The notes: a model not told the origin generated them from the letters alone. Positions 8,623 through 16,955 are shown, counted from the stretch's first letter. The stretch: DNA of 61,161 nt from CAZEPJ01 sp964514105 (GCA_964514105.1 CAZEPJ010000020.1:1-61161); one strand, 5' to 3'. Program-made: numbers and translations.

Positions 8623-8901
8623 TCACCCATCGATGCGGAATGCCGGCGGAGAGATGCGCTGAGATCGGCATTGAGGGCACTTGCCGGGCGTGGAGAATCG
8701 TGTCCTCTTTCGGAACCCGAAGCCGCAGTCGAGGCAGCATGCCGGTGCGATCCGCACCCGGCGGGTCGGGGCCACGGATCGGGAGACGTGCTGGAGATGG
8801 TCCAGTATCTCTCGTTCCCGGAGGCCAAGCTCCACGCTGAGATCCTTCAGGGTCGCGGGGCCGGCCTCGAGGATCGCGATGATTCGCCTGCGCACGGTCA
8901 T
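8623..8901 (-). CDS. Winged-helix plus zinc-ribbon transcriptional regulator
   Basis: This 92-residue protein has an N-terminal winged-helix-like part (about 1-45, with TLKDLSVELGLREREILDHL) and a C-terminal zinc ribbon using Cys55/56, Cys59, Cys75 and Cys78. The combination matches small predicted regulators described as wHTH plus Zn-ribbon (COG3357-like), common in archaea and anaerobic bacteria. It stands alone on the minus strand, with 369 gene-free bases on its upstream side. DNA binding is inferred from fold; target and signal are unknown. Confidence 0.7.
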   Translation of the reverse strand: MTVRRRIIAILEAGPATLKDLSVELGLREREILDHLQHVSRSVAPTRRVRIAPACCLDCGFGFRKRTRFSTPGKCPQCRSQRISPPAFRIDG

Positions 8902-9204
8902 GGGGGATCTCCCTGGGCCTCCTGCCCGTCATCATACAATGGCCGCGACTCCCAGATCCATGGGGCAAAGATCCGGCAAACGGGACCCCAGCGGGACTGG
9001 TGGCGTCTCGGCGCCTCCGCAGCCCCGCTGTCTCTTGGGGGAGGGGGAGCCGCGTGTCCCTCGTCATGTCATCTGCGCCATGGGCCTGGATCAGCTCCCC
9101 GCCTGCCATGGGCTCCCCCTCCCCCCTCCTGCCCAAGCAGGACTGCGGGGCAAAGGGGTGATCCCCTCCGGGGCGGAGGGGATACATGCCACGGGCCGTG
9201 CGCG
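8902..9204. other. Gene-free spacer with one strong inverted repeat
   Basis: I see no convincing coding frame here. The notable element is a perfect 9-bp inverted repeat at 9161-9183 (ATCCCCTCC, five-base spacer, GGAGGGGAT) just upstream of the next promoter. It has no T-run on either side, so it is not a classical terminator and could be an operator or mRNA/attenuator stem. Confidence 0.4.
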
Positions 9205-9234
9205 TTGACAACACAGGCGCGCATCCAGTAGCCT
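9205..9234 (+). promoter_or_regulatory. Sigma-70 promoter for the methyltransferase/PpiC-TPR unit
   Basis: A perfect -35 TTGACA (9205-9210) is followed after 18 bases by TAGCCT (9229-9234). The expected start near 9241 lies about 30 bases before the GUG at 9271. Confidence 0.5.
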
Positions 9235-9270
9235 GGGCGGGCCTGAAACGATCCGGCATCAAGGCCATGG

Positions 9271-9945
9271 GTGGGAATGGGGGCCAGACAGAGGCGGGAG
9301 TCATATCGTCGGACCGTGGAGGCCCTGGCCGTCGAGGGGCACTGCCGGGGAGGGGTGTATTCTCGGGTCCTGGACTTTGGCTGCGGCACGGGATGGTTCG
9401 CCCGCCGCTTCCGGCAGCAGGGCTCGGAGGTGGTGGGTTTGGAGGTGACAAAGAATGCTTTGACCGAGGCCCGCAACCGGGCCGGGGGCTCAGGGGTGCT
9501 CTGGGTCTGGTATGGGGGGGGCGCCATCCCCCTGAGATCGGCCTCCATGGACCTGGTCCTGGCCGTGGGCGTGGTGAGGAGCCTCCTGGACCGGGGCCCG
9601 CTGCACGAGGCCGTTGGAGAATGGCGGCGGTGCCTGAGAACCGGGGGGCGCCTGCTTCTCATCGAGACGGACAACCGGGCCATGCGGCGATACATGGCGG
9701 CAGAGATTCTTCGTCACCGCATCGTCCAAATGGGGTTCGAGTGCCTGTCGTGGTATCCTGTTCGCAAGGTGAGTTGGGCGGGGATCGCCATGGTCAAGTT
9801 GGGGTTGGTCCCCCGTTCCCACTACGGGACCCTGGCCCGCTGGGAGCTCTGGGCGAGGAGACGGACGCCCTGGAGCCGAGGCAAACGCGCCTTTCTGGGG
9901 GAGTTCGTCAAGCAGCCCTCTTCCGATGACCATGTCTGGAGATAA
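9271..9945 (+). CDS. Class I SAM-dependent methyltransferase
   Basis: This 224-residue protein has motif I VLDFGCGTGWFARRF near residues 32-46 and an acidic end of strand 2 (VVGLEV). The later AVGVVRSLLDRGPL and LRTGGRLLLIETDN segments are typical of Methyltransf_11-type enzymes. The best start is the GUG at 9271 or the AUG two codons later; neither has a strong ribosome-binding site. The gene overlaps the secreted PpiC-TPR gene by 20 bases, so the two are probably translated from one message. Substrate is not predictable. Confidence 0.75.
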   Translation: MGMGARQRRESYRRTVEALAVEGHCRGGVYSRVLDFGCGTGWFARRFRQQGSEVVGLEVTKNALTEARNRAGGSGVLWVWYGGGAIPLRSASMDLVLAVGVVRSLLDRGPLHEAVGEWRRCLRTGGRLLLIETDNRAMRRYMAAEILRHRIVQMGFECLSWYPVRKVSWAGIAMVKLGLVPRSHYGTLARWELWARRRTPWSRGKRAFLGEFVKQPSSDDHVWR

Positions 9946-10927
9946 GATATTGAAATTAATTATTAAACGTGTCTTCGTCGTGACGCTTTTCATGGCGCTA
10001 TGGGCTCCTTGGCAGGGAGCCACGGCCCAGAAGGCGCCCCCCCAAAAAGGGAGGGCCAAGCTCTTCCACCTGCAGGTGGTCCGGGTGGAATCCCGGGAGG
10101 AAGCCGAGGCCGTTCGACAGGGGATCCGGGCGGGCAGGGACCTGGATGATCTGGCACGGGAGCATGGGCCAGAGGGGTTGCAGGAACGGCTGGGATATCT
10201 GGGGGAGGTGCCCGAAGAAGCCCTGGCCCAAGAGACGCGCGCGGCCCTGTCCAGGACCAAGGAGGGTGAGGCGACCGAGGCCGTTGAAATCGCGGGGGCG
10301 TATTTCTTCATCCGGCGGTTGAGTGCGGCGCGGGGCGCCTGGCACGCCCAGCGTCCGGGCTCGGCCCGATCCTACCTGGATGCGGGGTTGGTTTTGGGGG
10401 AACTGGGGCACCTGGAAGGGGAGATTGCAGCGTACCGCCACGCCCTGGGTTTGTCTCCCGATCTTGTGGCTGCTCACGTCAACCTCGGCGAGGCGCTGAG
10501 GCGCAAGGCTGTGGGCATGCTGGCGAAGGCCCGGCAGCCCTCCCGACCCGACCCCCGCTCCTCGCAGGCGGCCTCGGACCTCTTGGACGACGCAATCGAT
10601 CACTTCAAGATCGCCCTGGCTGCGGATCCGGACCTCTGGGAGGCCCGCTATGACTTGGGCCTGGCGTACGCGGCCCAGGGGCTCCTGGACCTGACCATCC
10701 TGGAATTCGAGGCCGTCCTGCGTCTGAGGCCTGACGACGGCGAGGTGCACAAGAGCATGGCCTCGGCGCTGGTCATGAAAGGGGAGCACGAGCGGGCCCT
10801 GGCTTATCTCCGGAAGGCCGCGGAGCTGGGGGTGGACGTGGAGGCGCTGCGTGCGGCGGTGGACAAGGCCGGGGACAGGTCCAAACCGGCCCGGGCGACG
10901 AAACCCGTTGACAAGAAGAGGCCGTAG
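9926..10927 (+). CDS. Exported PpiC-like/TPR protein
   Basis: This 333-residue protein has a signal peptide (about 1-34, with a basic start, a VFVVTLFMALW core and an ATAQ cleavage region). A short PpiC/parvulin-like segment (about 45-130) shows the HLQVV and GLQERLGYLGEV features, and TPR repeats run from about 132 to 315. Parvulin domains isomerise prolyl bonds or act as chaperones in the periplasm, and TPRs bind partner proteins. It overlaps the methyltransferase gene by 20 bases. The AUGs at 9926 and 9932 are both possible starts. A Lys/Arg/Pro-rich tail follows the last repeat. Periplasmic assembly or folding is the likely role. Confidence 0.75.
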   Translation: MTMSGDKILKLIIKRVFVVTLFMALWAPWQGATAQKAPPQKGRAKLFHLQVVRVESREEAEAVRQGIRAGRDLDDLAREHGPEGLQERLGYLGEVPEEALAQETRAALSRTKEGEATEAVEIAGAYFFIRRLSAARGAWHAQRPGSARSYLDAGLVLGELGHLEGEIAAYRHALGLSPDLVAAHVNLGEALRRKAVGMLAKARQPSRPDPRSSQAASDLLDDAIDHFKIALAADPDLWEARYDLGLAYAAQGLLDLTILEFEAVLRLRPDDGEVHKSMASALVMKGEHERALAYLRKAAELGVDVEALRAAVDKAGDRSKPARATKPVDKKRP

Positions 10928-11009
10928 GGATATCAAGGGGGGACAAAAGAGGGTAAATCGCGGCGATGAGAAGGCACACCCAGGTGGGCGCGGGTCGGGG
11001 GGCTGGGAC

Positions 11010-11681
11010 ATGAGGGTCGAGCGCGCGCTGCAGGAATCGTTTCTTTTCGGCGATTTTCCCCCTCATGAGATCCGTCGGCTGTCTCAGATCTGCACGCCCA
11101 GGTCCCTGCGCCCGGGCGAGGTCCTGTTTCGGGAAGGAGAAGCCGGAGACGCGCTCTACCTGGTGGACAAGGGGAGCATCCGGATCTTCCGGGTGCTGTC
11201 CGAGACGTACGATGAGACCCTGGTGACCCTGGGGCCGGGCGGGGTGTTCGGGGAGATGTCCTTCATCGACCGGGTGGCCCGGTCCTCTTCGGCCGTGGCC
11301 ATGACGGCCTCCCGTCTCGTGGAGCTGAGCCGTTCGGATTTCGACGGGGCCCTGGCCGAGCAGCCGCGGTTCGCGTCCCGGGTCTTGGGGCAGCTCGCCC
11401 GGATCATGGCCATGCGCATTCGGTCCACCGAGGATCGATTGGGCGAGGCCGTTCGGTGGAACGGGGAGATTCGTCTCTGGGCCGGCTGGAATCTCGAGAA
11501 GTTGCCCGGGCATGGAACCCGGGCCGAGGTGGTGGTGACGGGCCTGGGGCCCGTGTCCGGGAAGGTGGTGGACATGGTCCGGAACCCCATCGGGTATGCG
11601 TACCTGGTGGAGGGCGCTGACGGGAGGATTCACTGGATACCGGATGACGCGGTCTCTTATGTCCGGGTCAGGAGGCAATGA
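11010..11681 (+). CDS. Cyclic-nucleotide-binding-domain protein with Sm-like tail (paralogue 1)
   Basis: This 223-residue protein has a CAP_ED cyclic-nucleotide-binding domain at about residues 5-125. The phosphate-binding-cassette-like segment FGEMSFIDRVARSSSAVA retains the Gly-Glu pair and Arg. A linker helix follows, and then, instead of the Crp helix-turn-helix, a beta-rich tail of about 55 residues (EVVVTGLGPVSGKVV ... IHWIPDDAVSYV). This tail aligns with the tail of the next gene product, and both resemble an Sm/Hfq or SH3-like barrel. The chosen AUG at 11010 follows GGGGGGCTGG. The neighbouring paralogue has the same length, so the pair arose by tandem duplication. No DNA-binding motif is seen; RNA binding is a hypothesis. 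Confidence 0.75.
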   Translation: MRVERALQESFLFGDFPPHEIRRLSQICTPRSLRPGEVLFREGEAGDALYLVDKGSIRIFRVLSETYDETLVTLGPGGVFGEMSFIDRVARSSSAVAMTASRLVELSRSDFDGALAEQPRFASRVLGQLARIMAMRIRSTEDRLGEAVRWNGEIRLWAGWNLEKLPGHGTRAEVVVTGLGPVSGKVVDMVRNPIGYAYLVEGADGRIHWIPDDAVSYVRVRRQ

Positions 11682-11733
11682 CCCACTCGCCTGGCGCCGG
11701 TGTCCTCCCGGCGGGGGCCGGGAGAGGGAGAGG

Positions 11734-12405
11734 ATGCACATGGAGCAGGCTCGGGATCTGCCCCATCTGCCGCCCCAGGCGGTAAGCCAGGACGTGCAAG
11801 CTTTCCTTGTGCAGGCCGGACAAGAACAGCGGCTTGAGGCCGGCGAGGTCCTGTACGGGGCCGGCCAGGAAGATGGGGCACTCTATCTGCTTTGCTCCGG
11901 CACCCTGTGCGCGTACAGGTTCATGGAGGAGGATCGGCGGGAGGTCCTGGGCTGGATTCGGCCGGGCGAGATCCTGGGGGAGCTGGAATTCCTGGACGGG
12001 GGACCCCGCACCATCTGGGTGGAGGCCATGGAGGCGGCCCGCGTGTTCAAGGTGGACCGGGAGATCTTCGGGCGCCTGGCGGATGAGGACCCCGGGCGTC
12101 ACTTCTCCCTGGTCAACACCATCGCCCGGGCCCTCTCCGAGCGCTTGCGGATGACCAACGAGCTGTGCAAACGGGAGATCCTGCGTGGCATGGAGAGCAG
12201 CGGAGCCCACGTCATGGATCTCCAGTACGTCATGCGGGACGCCATTCAATTGGAGGTGGCCCTGCGCAATGGCGAGCGGATCGCGGGGCGGATCGTGCTC
12301 ATGGCTCGGTCCCACGGGACGTATCAGATCACCATCCTCGAGGACGGGGGAGACCTCGTTTGCATCCCCTACGCCTCGGTCGCCGGAATCACCGCGAGAG
12401 GCTAA
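11734..12405 (+). CDS. Cyclic-nucleotide-binding-domain protein with Hfq/Sm-like tail (paralogue 2)
   Basis: This 223-residue protein has a CAP_ED domain (about 20-135), with LGELEFLDGGPRT supplying the Gly-Glu and Arg of the nucleotide pocket. A helical linker with no helix-turn-helix follows. The last 55 residues read like an Hfq/Sm core: LQYVMRD, then VALRNGERIAGRIV (compare the Sm1 NGxxLxGxI), then YQITIL, then CIPYASVAGI (compare the Hfq Sm2 motif). It follows the first paralogue after 52 bases with GGAGAGGGAGAGG before its AUG. Its stop codon overlaps that of the convergent parB. It could couple a second-messenger signal to RNA binding; that is inference from fold resemblance. Confidence 0.75.
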   Translation: MHMEQARDLPHLPPQAVSQDVQAFLVQAGQEQRLEAGEVLYGAGQEDGALYLLCSGTLCAYRFMEEDRREVLGWIRPGEILGELEFLDGGPRTIWVEAMEAARVFKVDREIFGRLADEDPGRHFSLVNTIARALSERLRMTNELCKREILRGMESSGAHVMDLQYVMRDAIQLEVALRNGERIAGRIVLMARSHGTYQITILEDGGDLVCIPYASVAGITARG

Positions 12406-13244
12406 CCGTTCCCCTTCCCGGCCAGCAGCAACCGGACAATGCGATCCAGATCCCCCGGGCCGTAATACTCGATGACGATCTTCCCTTTGCGCTTCCCCGA
12501 ATAGATGCGCACCTGGGTGGCCAGGGAGGCCCGCAGTCGGTCCCGGAGCTGATCCAGGAAGAGATCGGTTCGCTGGCGGGCCGCAGGGCGCTTGGGGATC
12601 GCCCGGATCCATACCTCTGCAGCACGCACCGACAGATCGCGGGTCTCGATCTGCTCCAGCAGCCGCCGGTGGTGCTCCGGGGCCAGGGTTAGAAAGCAGC
12701 GGGCATGCCCTGCGGAGATCCGCCCGGCCTCCAGGGCCTGCTGGATCTCCGGGGGGAGCTTGAGCAGGCGCAATGCGTTGGCGATGGTGGAGCGATCCTT
12801 GCCCAGGCGCTGAGCCAGCTCCTCCTGGGTGCCGCCGTGGAGGCCCAGCAGGGCCTGGTACGCCCTGGCCTCCTCCATGGGCGTCAGATCCTCCCTCTGG
12901 ATGTTCTCGATGAGGGACAGCTCCAGGCCCTCCCGGTCCGAGACCTCGCGGACCAGGGCGGGGATCTGCTGAAGACCCGCCAACTTTGCCGCGCGCCAGC
13001 GGCGCTCGCCCGAGATGAGCTGATAGCCGTCCCCGTGGGAGCGGACCATGACGGGCGAGAGGACGCCCTTTTCCCGCACGGTCTGGACGAGTTCCGCCAT
13101 CTTCTGCGGGTCGAAGCGACGGCGGGGCTGGTCCGGGTGGGGAAAGATGGCGTCGATGGGGCAGAGGAAGGCATGCCCCTCGCTTTTCTCCAACGGAGGG
13201 ATCAGGGCATCCAGGCCCTTGCCCAGGGCTCTCTCCTTCTTCAT
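12402..13244 (-). CDS. parB: Chromosome-partitioning protein ParB
   Basis: This 280-residue protein starts with the usual ALGKGLDALIPP. The ParB/Srx CTPase domain contains GERRWRAAKLAGL and the ENIQREDL motif, then comes the parS-reading HTH (TQEELAQRLGKDRSTIANALRLLKLP), and a basic C-terminal dimerisation domain ends the protein. It loads onto parS as a CTP-dependent clamp and spreads. The AUG overlaps the parA stop by 4 bases (AUGA). A near-consensus parS lies about 1 kb upstream in the same cluster, across the end of rsmG. Length and gene order are typical of an origin-proximal parAB. Confidence 0.95.
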   Translation of the reverse strand: MKKERALGKGLDALIPPLEKSEGHAFLCPIDAIFPHPDQPRRRFDPQKMAELVQTVREKGVLSPVMVRSHGDGYQLISGERRWRAAKLAGLQQIPALVREVSDREGLELSLIENIQREDLTPMEEARAYQALLGLHGGTQEELAQRLGKDRSTIANALRLLKLPPEIQQALEAGRISAGHARCFLTLAPEHHRRLLEQIETRDLSVRAAEVWIRAIPKRPAARQRTDLFLDQLRDRLRASLATQVRIYSGKRKGKIVIEYYGPGDLDRIVRLLLAGKGNG

Positions 13245-14014
13245 GGCCGCGCTCCGTCCAACTGAATCAGTTCCCGGGCCAGATCCAGATAGGCCCGCGC
13301 CCCGGCGCACTCGATGTCGTACAGCAAGATGGGCTTGCCGTGGCTTGGGGCTTCGCCCAAACGCACGTTCCTCGGGATGATGGTCCGGAAGACCTTGTCC
13401 GGGAAATGGGTGCGAACCTCGCGCTCCACCTGACGGGAGAGGTTGTTGCGGCCGTCGTACATGGTCAGGAGGATACCCTCGATCCTGAGGTCTGGATTGA
13501 GGCGCGATCGCACCAGCCGCACCGTGTGCAGGAGGCGTGAGAGGCCCTCCAGGGCGTAGTACTCGCACTGAAGGGGGATGAGCACCGAGTGACAGGCGGT
13601 CAGCGCGTTGAGGGTCAGGAGGCCCAGGGAAGGTGGGCAGTCCACGAGGACGAATCGATACGCCCCATCCCCCACGGTGGACAGGGCGGACGCCAGGCGC
13701 CTTTCCCGGTGGGGTTGATCCATGAGCTCCACCTCCGCGCCGATGAGCGACGGATCGGACGGGACGACATGGAGATGGGCCATGTCGGTGGGCAGGACGG
13801 CCGCATCCAGCGGGATCTCCCCCAGAAGGACATGATAGAGGTGCCTGGTGGAGGCGGTCTTGGAGATGCCGAGGCCCGACGTGGCATTGGCCTGGGGGTC
13901 GCAGTCAATGAGCAGCGTGGGGAACTCTGCCGCGGCCAGGGCTGAGGCCAGGTTCACGGCAGTGGTCGTCTTGCCCACGCCACCCTTCTGGTTGACCACT
14001 GTGATGACCTTCAA
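13241..14014 (-). CDS. parA: Chromosome-partitioning ATPase ParA (Soj)
   Basis: This protein is 257 residues when started at the UUG at 14014, which is preceded by CAGGGAGC and gives MKVITVVNQKGGVGKTT, the normal N-terminus of Soj. The deviant Walker A KGGVGKTT is intact; Walker A' VLVDCPPSLGLLT and the LIDCDPQANAT segment are also present. The frame stays open upstream to 14239 but that extension looks non-coding. ParA forms ATP-dependent dimers on the nucleoid and moves ParB-parS complexes. It is translationally coupled to parB (AUGA). About 220 bases separate it from rsmG. Confidence 0.95.
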   Translation of the reverse strand: MKVITVVNQKGGVGKTTTAVNLASALAAAEFPTLLIDCDPQANATSGLGISKTASTRHLYHVLLGEIPLDAAVLPTDMAHLHVVPSDPSLIGAEVELMDQPHRERRLASALSTVGDGAYRFVLVDCPPSLGLLTLNALTACHSVLIPLQCEYYALEGLSRLLHTVRLVRSRLNPDLRIEGILLTMYDGRNNLSRQVEREVRTHFPDKVFRTIIPRNVRLGEAPSHGKPILLYDIECAGARAYLDLARELIQLDGARP

Positions 14015-14231
14015 GATCGCTCCCTGCCATCCGACGGGGCTCGGGGGCGGATGCCCACCAGGATGGATTGGCTCTTCCCCCTCGACCCGTCCGGCGTCCC
14101 GTGCAGGCCGGGTCCCACCCACGACGCAGCCACTTGCGAGACACACGCCTCGGCCGGGCCGCCTCCCCTCCTGCATCTTGATGCCGTGGACGCCGTGCCG
14201 GCACGGGCCATGGGCGGGCATGAAAAGGGCA
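14015..14231. other. Spacer between rsmG and parA
   Basis: This stretch is on the minus strand upstream of parA. The parA frame is open through most of it, but the translated sequence (rich in Gly, Pro and Arg) does not resemble any ParA extension. I see no clear promoter; only the parS at its rsmG end stands out. Confidence 0.4.
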
Positions 14232-14247
14232 TGTTTCACGTGAAACG
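14232..14247. promoter_or_regulatory. parS centromere site
   Basis: TGTTTCACGTGAAACG matches the canonical parS sequence TGTTTCACGTGAAACA at 15 of 16 positions and contains the perfect 14-bp palindrome GTTTCACGTGAAAC (14233-14246). It overlaps the rsmG stop codon (14236-14238), so the palindrome also encodes the last residues Arg-Phe-Thr. Its position in the parAB cluster strongly supports function as a ParB loading site. Confidence 0.93.
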
Positions 14248-14898
14248 CCCGGCCTGTTCCAGCAGTATGATCCGTCGCCGGTGCTCCAGGACAGGCAGCC
14301 GAAGCTCCACCTCGGTTCGAACGGTCAACCCCAGACGGCTCAAGCCTTGGCCGATCGACTCCGCCCCTCCCGAGGGCCCCATCATCAACACGATCTCCCC
14401 GCCAAACGCTGTGCGACCCGCCGCCCAGGGGAGCCAGACCTCAGGGGCGGCAAGGGCCCTCGCGATGACCACGCCGAAGGTCGCATCCAGGGGCAGCGCC
14501 TCCATACGGCAGGGATGGACCACGGCATGGGCGAGGCCGAGTCGGCGGATCACGTGTCTGAGGAAGTTGGCCTTTCGCCTCTGGGATTCTACCAGATGAA
14601 GGGTGAGATCTGGAAGGGCGATCTTCAGCGGCAATCCGGGAAATCCGCCCCCCGAGCCCAGGTCGAGCAGGGAGTCGTGACGCCGCAAGTAGGGCAGGGG
14701 AAGCAAAGAATCCATGAAATGGCGCCAGATCACCTCGGCCGGATCGTCCCGGGAAACCAAGCGCGCGACCCGATTCCATCTGCGCAGCTCGCCCAAGTAC
14801 ACCCGGAATTGCGCGATCTGCTCGTCGGACAAGGGGATGCCCATTTCCCGGGCGGCGGCCCGGAATCGTTCCCAGAGGTGCCTTGTCTCCCCGCCCAC
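14236..14898 (-). CDS. rsmG: 16S rRNA (guanine-527-N7) methyltransferase RsmG (GidB)
   Basis: This 220-residue protein has the RsmG signature: HFMDSLLPLPYL, then motif I LLDLGSGGGFPGLPLKIALPD, the VESQRRKANFLRHV segment, and VIARALAAPE. It starts with a GUG only 3 bases after the mnmE stop. The family methylates G527 in the 530 loop of 16S rRNA, and its loss gives low-level streptomycin resistance. Its last codons and stop form one half of the parS palindrome, so the end of the gene is constrained by centromere function. Confidence 0.93.
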   Translation of the reverse strand: MGGETRHLWERFRAAAREMGIPLSDEQIAQFRVYLGELRRWNRVARLVSRDDPAEVIWRHFMDSLLPLPYLRRHDSLLDLGSGGGFPGLPLKIALPDLTLHLVESQRRKANFLRHVIRRLGLAHAVVHPCRMEALPLDATFGVVIARALAAPEVWLPWAAGRTAFGGEIVLMMGPSGGAESIGQGLSRLGLTVRTEVELRLPVLEHRRRIILLEQAGRFT

Positions 14899-14901
14899 GG
14901 G

Positions 14902-16275
14902 CTACTTCCCGATGCAGAACCGCTCGAAGATCCGCCCCAGGAGGCCTTCGTCGATTTCCTCTCCCAGGATCTCCCCCAGGCATCGCACGGCGCGCTGCAG
15001 GGCATCGGCGCACAGCTCCACGTAGTGGGAGCGCTCCTCCAGGCAGCGCACCGCCTCGCCGAGGAACTCCACCCCCTGTGCCACCAGTCGCCTGTGGCGC
15101 TCGTTGGTCAGGAGCCCTTCCTCCCCCAGGCCGGGCCCCATCAACAGTCCGTGAACAGCATCCAGAAGGGCGTCGATCCCCAGTCCTTCCTTGGCCGAGA
15201 CCCGCACCACCGGGCTGGATCCAAGAAAGGGCGGGATATCTCCAGGACCCAACACCGCGGGAAGATCCGCCTTGTTGACAGCCACCACACAAGGCCGCTC
15301 CCGGATGAGATCCTCCCATCCCGCAGGCAGCGGCTCCGGGGCCCGACTTCCGTCGAGCACGAAGATGACCAGATCCATTCCCGTCATCCTCCGGAGCAGA
15401 AGCCGGTGTCCGTGGGCCTCCACAGGGTCAACCGGCGGGCGCAACCCCGCCGTGTCCAGGGCCCGGATGGAAAGGCCCCGCCATTCCAGGGGCTCCTCCA
15501 CGATGTCCCGTGTCGTGCCGGGGATCTCCGTGACGATGGCGCGCTCGAAGCCCACCATGGCGTTGAGGAGGCTGGACTTGCCCACGTTGGGCGTGCCAAG
15601 GATCATGATGGCCGCACCCTCTTGCGCCAACCGTCCTTGCCAAAAGGATCGCAGGACCCGGGCCAGGGTCTCCCGCGGCGGTCCCAGGGCCTCGATCCAT
15701 GCCCGTGGGTCAAAGCTGGGGATCTCATCCTCCGGGAAGTCGATGGCGCTCTCCACCTCGGCCAGGATGTCCAGCAACTGGCCCCGGCAGGATCGCAGCA
15801 CACCGGAAAGCTCGCCGCTCAACTGCCGCCGAGCCAGCTCCAGCCCTCCGCGGGAGCGGGCCTGGATCAAATCCACCACCGCCTCTGCCTGGGGCAGGTC
15901 GATCCGACCGTTGAGAAAGGCCCGCAGCGTGAACTCCCCCGGCGCTGCGGGGCGGGCCCCGGCTTGGATCACGGCCCGCAGCACCGCCCGCACGGCGGCC
16001 GCCCCGCCGTGGACCTGAAGCTCCAGGCAGTCCTCACGGGTGTACGTCCTGGGGGCCTTCATGAACACCGCCATGGCCTCGTCGAGGGGTCCTTGGGTGA
16101 CCGGATCCACGATGTGCCCGTAACAGAATCGATGGGAGGGGAGGGGGTGGGTCTGTCTGTGCGGTCTGAAAACTCTCTGGGCGATCGGTCCGGCGAGGGG
16201 CCCGCTGATTCGGAGGACGCCGATCCCCGCGAGACCAAAGGCCGTCGCAACGGCGGCGATGGTATCGCCGGTCAT
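14902..16275 (-). CDS. mnmE: tRNA modification GTPase MnmE (TrmE)
   Basis: This 457-residue protein starts MTGDTIAAVATA, which is characteristic. The N-terminal formyl-THF-binding domain is followed by the G domain (P-loop GTPNVGKSSLL, G3 DTAGLR, G4 NKAD) inside a helical domain. It ends in the invariant FCIGK, whose Cys is essential. With MnmG it installs 5-(carboxymethyl)aminomethyl uridine at tRNA wobble position 34. mnmG is not next to it in this cluster, although it often is in other genomes. The AUG at 16275 lies 4 bases downstream of the jag stop; the 10-codon upstream extension is unlikely. Confidence 0.95.
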   Translation of the reverse strand: MTGDTIAAVATAFGLAGIGVLRISGPLAGPIAQRVFRPHRQTHPLPSHRFCYGHIVDPVTQGPLDEAMAVFMKAPRTYTREDCLELQVHGGAAAVRAVLRAVIQAGARPAAPGEFTLRAFLNGRIDLPQAEAVVDLIQARSRGGLELARRQLSGELSGVLRSCRGQLLDILAEVESAIDFPEDEIPSFDPRAWIEALGPPRETLARVLRSFWQGRLAQEGAAIMILGTPNVGKSSLLNAMVGFERAIVTEIPGTTRDIVEEPLEWRGLSIRALDTAGLRPPVDPVEAHGHRLLLRRMTGMDLVIFVLDGSRAPEPLPAGWEDLIRERPCVVAVNKADLPAVLGPGDIPPFLGSSPVVRVSAKEGLGIDALLDAVHGLLMGPGLGEEGLLTNERHRRLVAQGVEFLGEAVRCLEERSHYVELCADALQRAVRCLGEILGEEIDEGLLGRIFERFCIGK

Positions 16276-16279
16276 GCCT

Positions 16280-16936
16280 CTACCCCTGGCCGCCCCCGGC
16301 ATCACCCCCGCGGGTTGGCTTTCTCGCTGCGACGACCACCTTCTTGAAATGGCCTTCCCCCACGCTTTGGGTGTACACCGACGGGTGTTCCTTCAGCTCC
16401 AGATGGATGAGCCTCCGGTCGTGCGGGTTCAGGGGCCCCACGGCGGCGGACTGGCCCGTGGCCATCACCTGCTCGGCGCAACGCAGGGCGGTCTGCCTCA
16501 GGAAATCCGCCCGTCGCTCCCGGAAACCCTGGGCGTCCAGGATGACCTTCCTGTGTCGGGCCCCGCCTCGTTGGGATCGCTTGTTCATGACATGCTGGAG
16601 GGCGTCCAGGAGTTCCCCCTCACGCTCCACCACCAGGGGCGCGTCTTCACCGGCCAGGCGCAGCTGCACCGTCTCGTCATCCTCGCCATGGAGTTCGGCC
16701 GCGCACCGCAGGGCGGCCAGCCGGCAGATCCTCTGAAGGAACTCCAGGGCATCCACGGCCTCGCTGTCTTTTCGCCACGCCCTCACGCGGACCTCATCCC
16801 TTCCGAGGAAACCCAGGCGGCGCTTCCTTTCGATCAGGACCTCGTATTCGAGCTGTTCCCGCGGGATGCCGTGGGTCTCGCAGATCCTCTCCAGGGCCTC
16901 TTCCAGCGTGCTGCCACCCCCCTCGAAACGGCTCAT
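16280..16936 (-). CDS. jag: Jag/KhpB-type RNA-binding protein (Jag_N-KH-R3H)
   Basis: This 218-residue protein begins with a Jag_N domain (about 1-52, TLEEALERICETHGIPREQL and RRLGFLGRDEVRV). A KH-like region follows, and then an R3H domain near the C-terminus with the Arg-x3-His motif in RRLIHLEL, followed by TQSVGEGHFKKVVV. Members bind RNA and influence cell elongation, and are regularly encoded next to yidC. The AUG at 16936 has GGGGAGGGGAAGG upstream and lies 19 bases after the yidC stop. The tail is Gly/Arg-rich and disordered. Confidence 0.9.
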   Translation of the reverse strand: MSRFEGGGSTLEEALERICETHGIPREQLEYEVLIERKRRLGFLGRDEVRVRAWRKDSEAVDALEFLQRICRLAALRCAAELHGEDDETVQLRLAGEDAPLVVEREGELLDALQHVMNKRSQRGGARHRKVILDAQGFRERRADFLRQTALRCAEQVMATGQSAAVGPLNPHDRRLIHLELKEHPSVYTQSVGEGHFKKVVVAARKPTRGGDAGGGQG

Positions 16937-16955
16937 GGCCCTTCCCCTCCCCGAC

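Noticed and set aside
7898..9451. A 517-codon minus-strand frame crossing the M16 end and the HTH gene
   Set aside because: It overlaps three real genes in other frames and has low-complexity Pro/Arg/Ser-rich translation without motifs.
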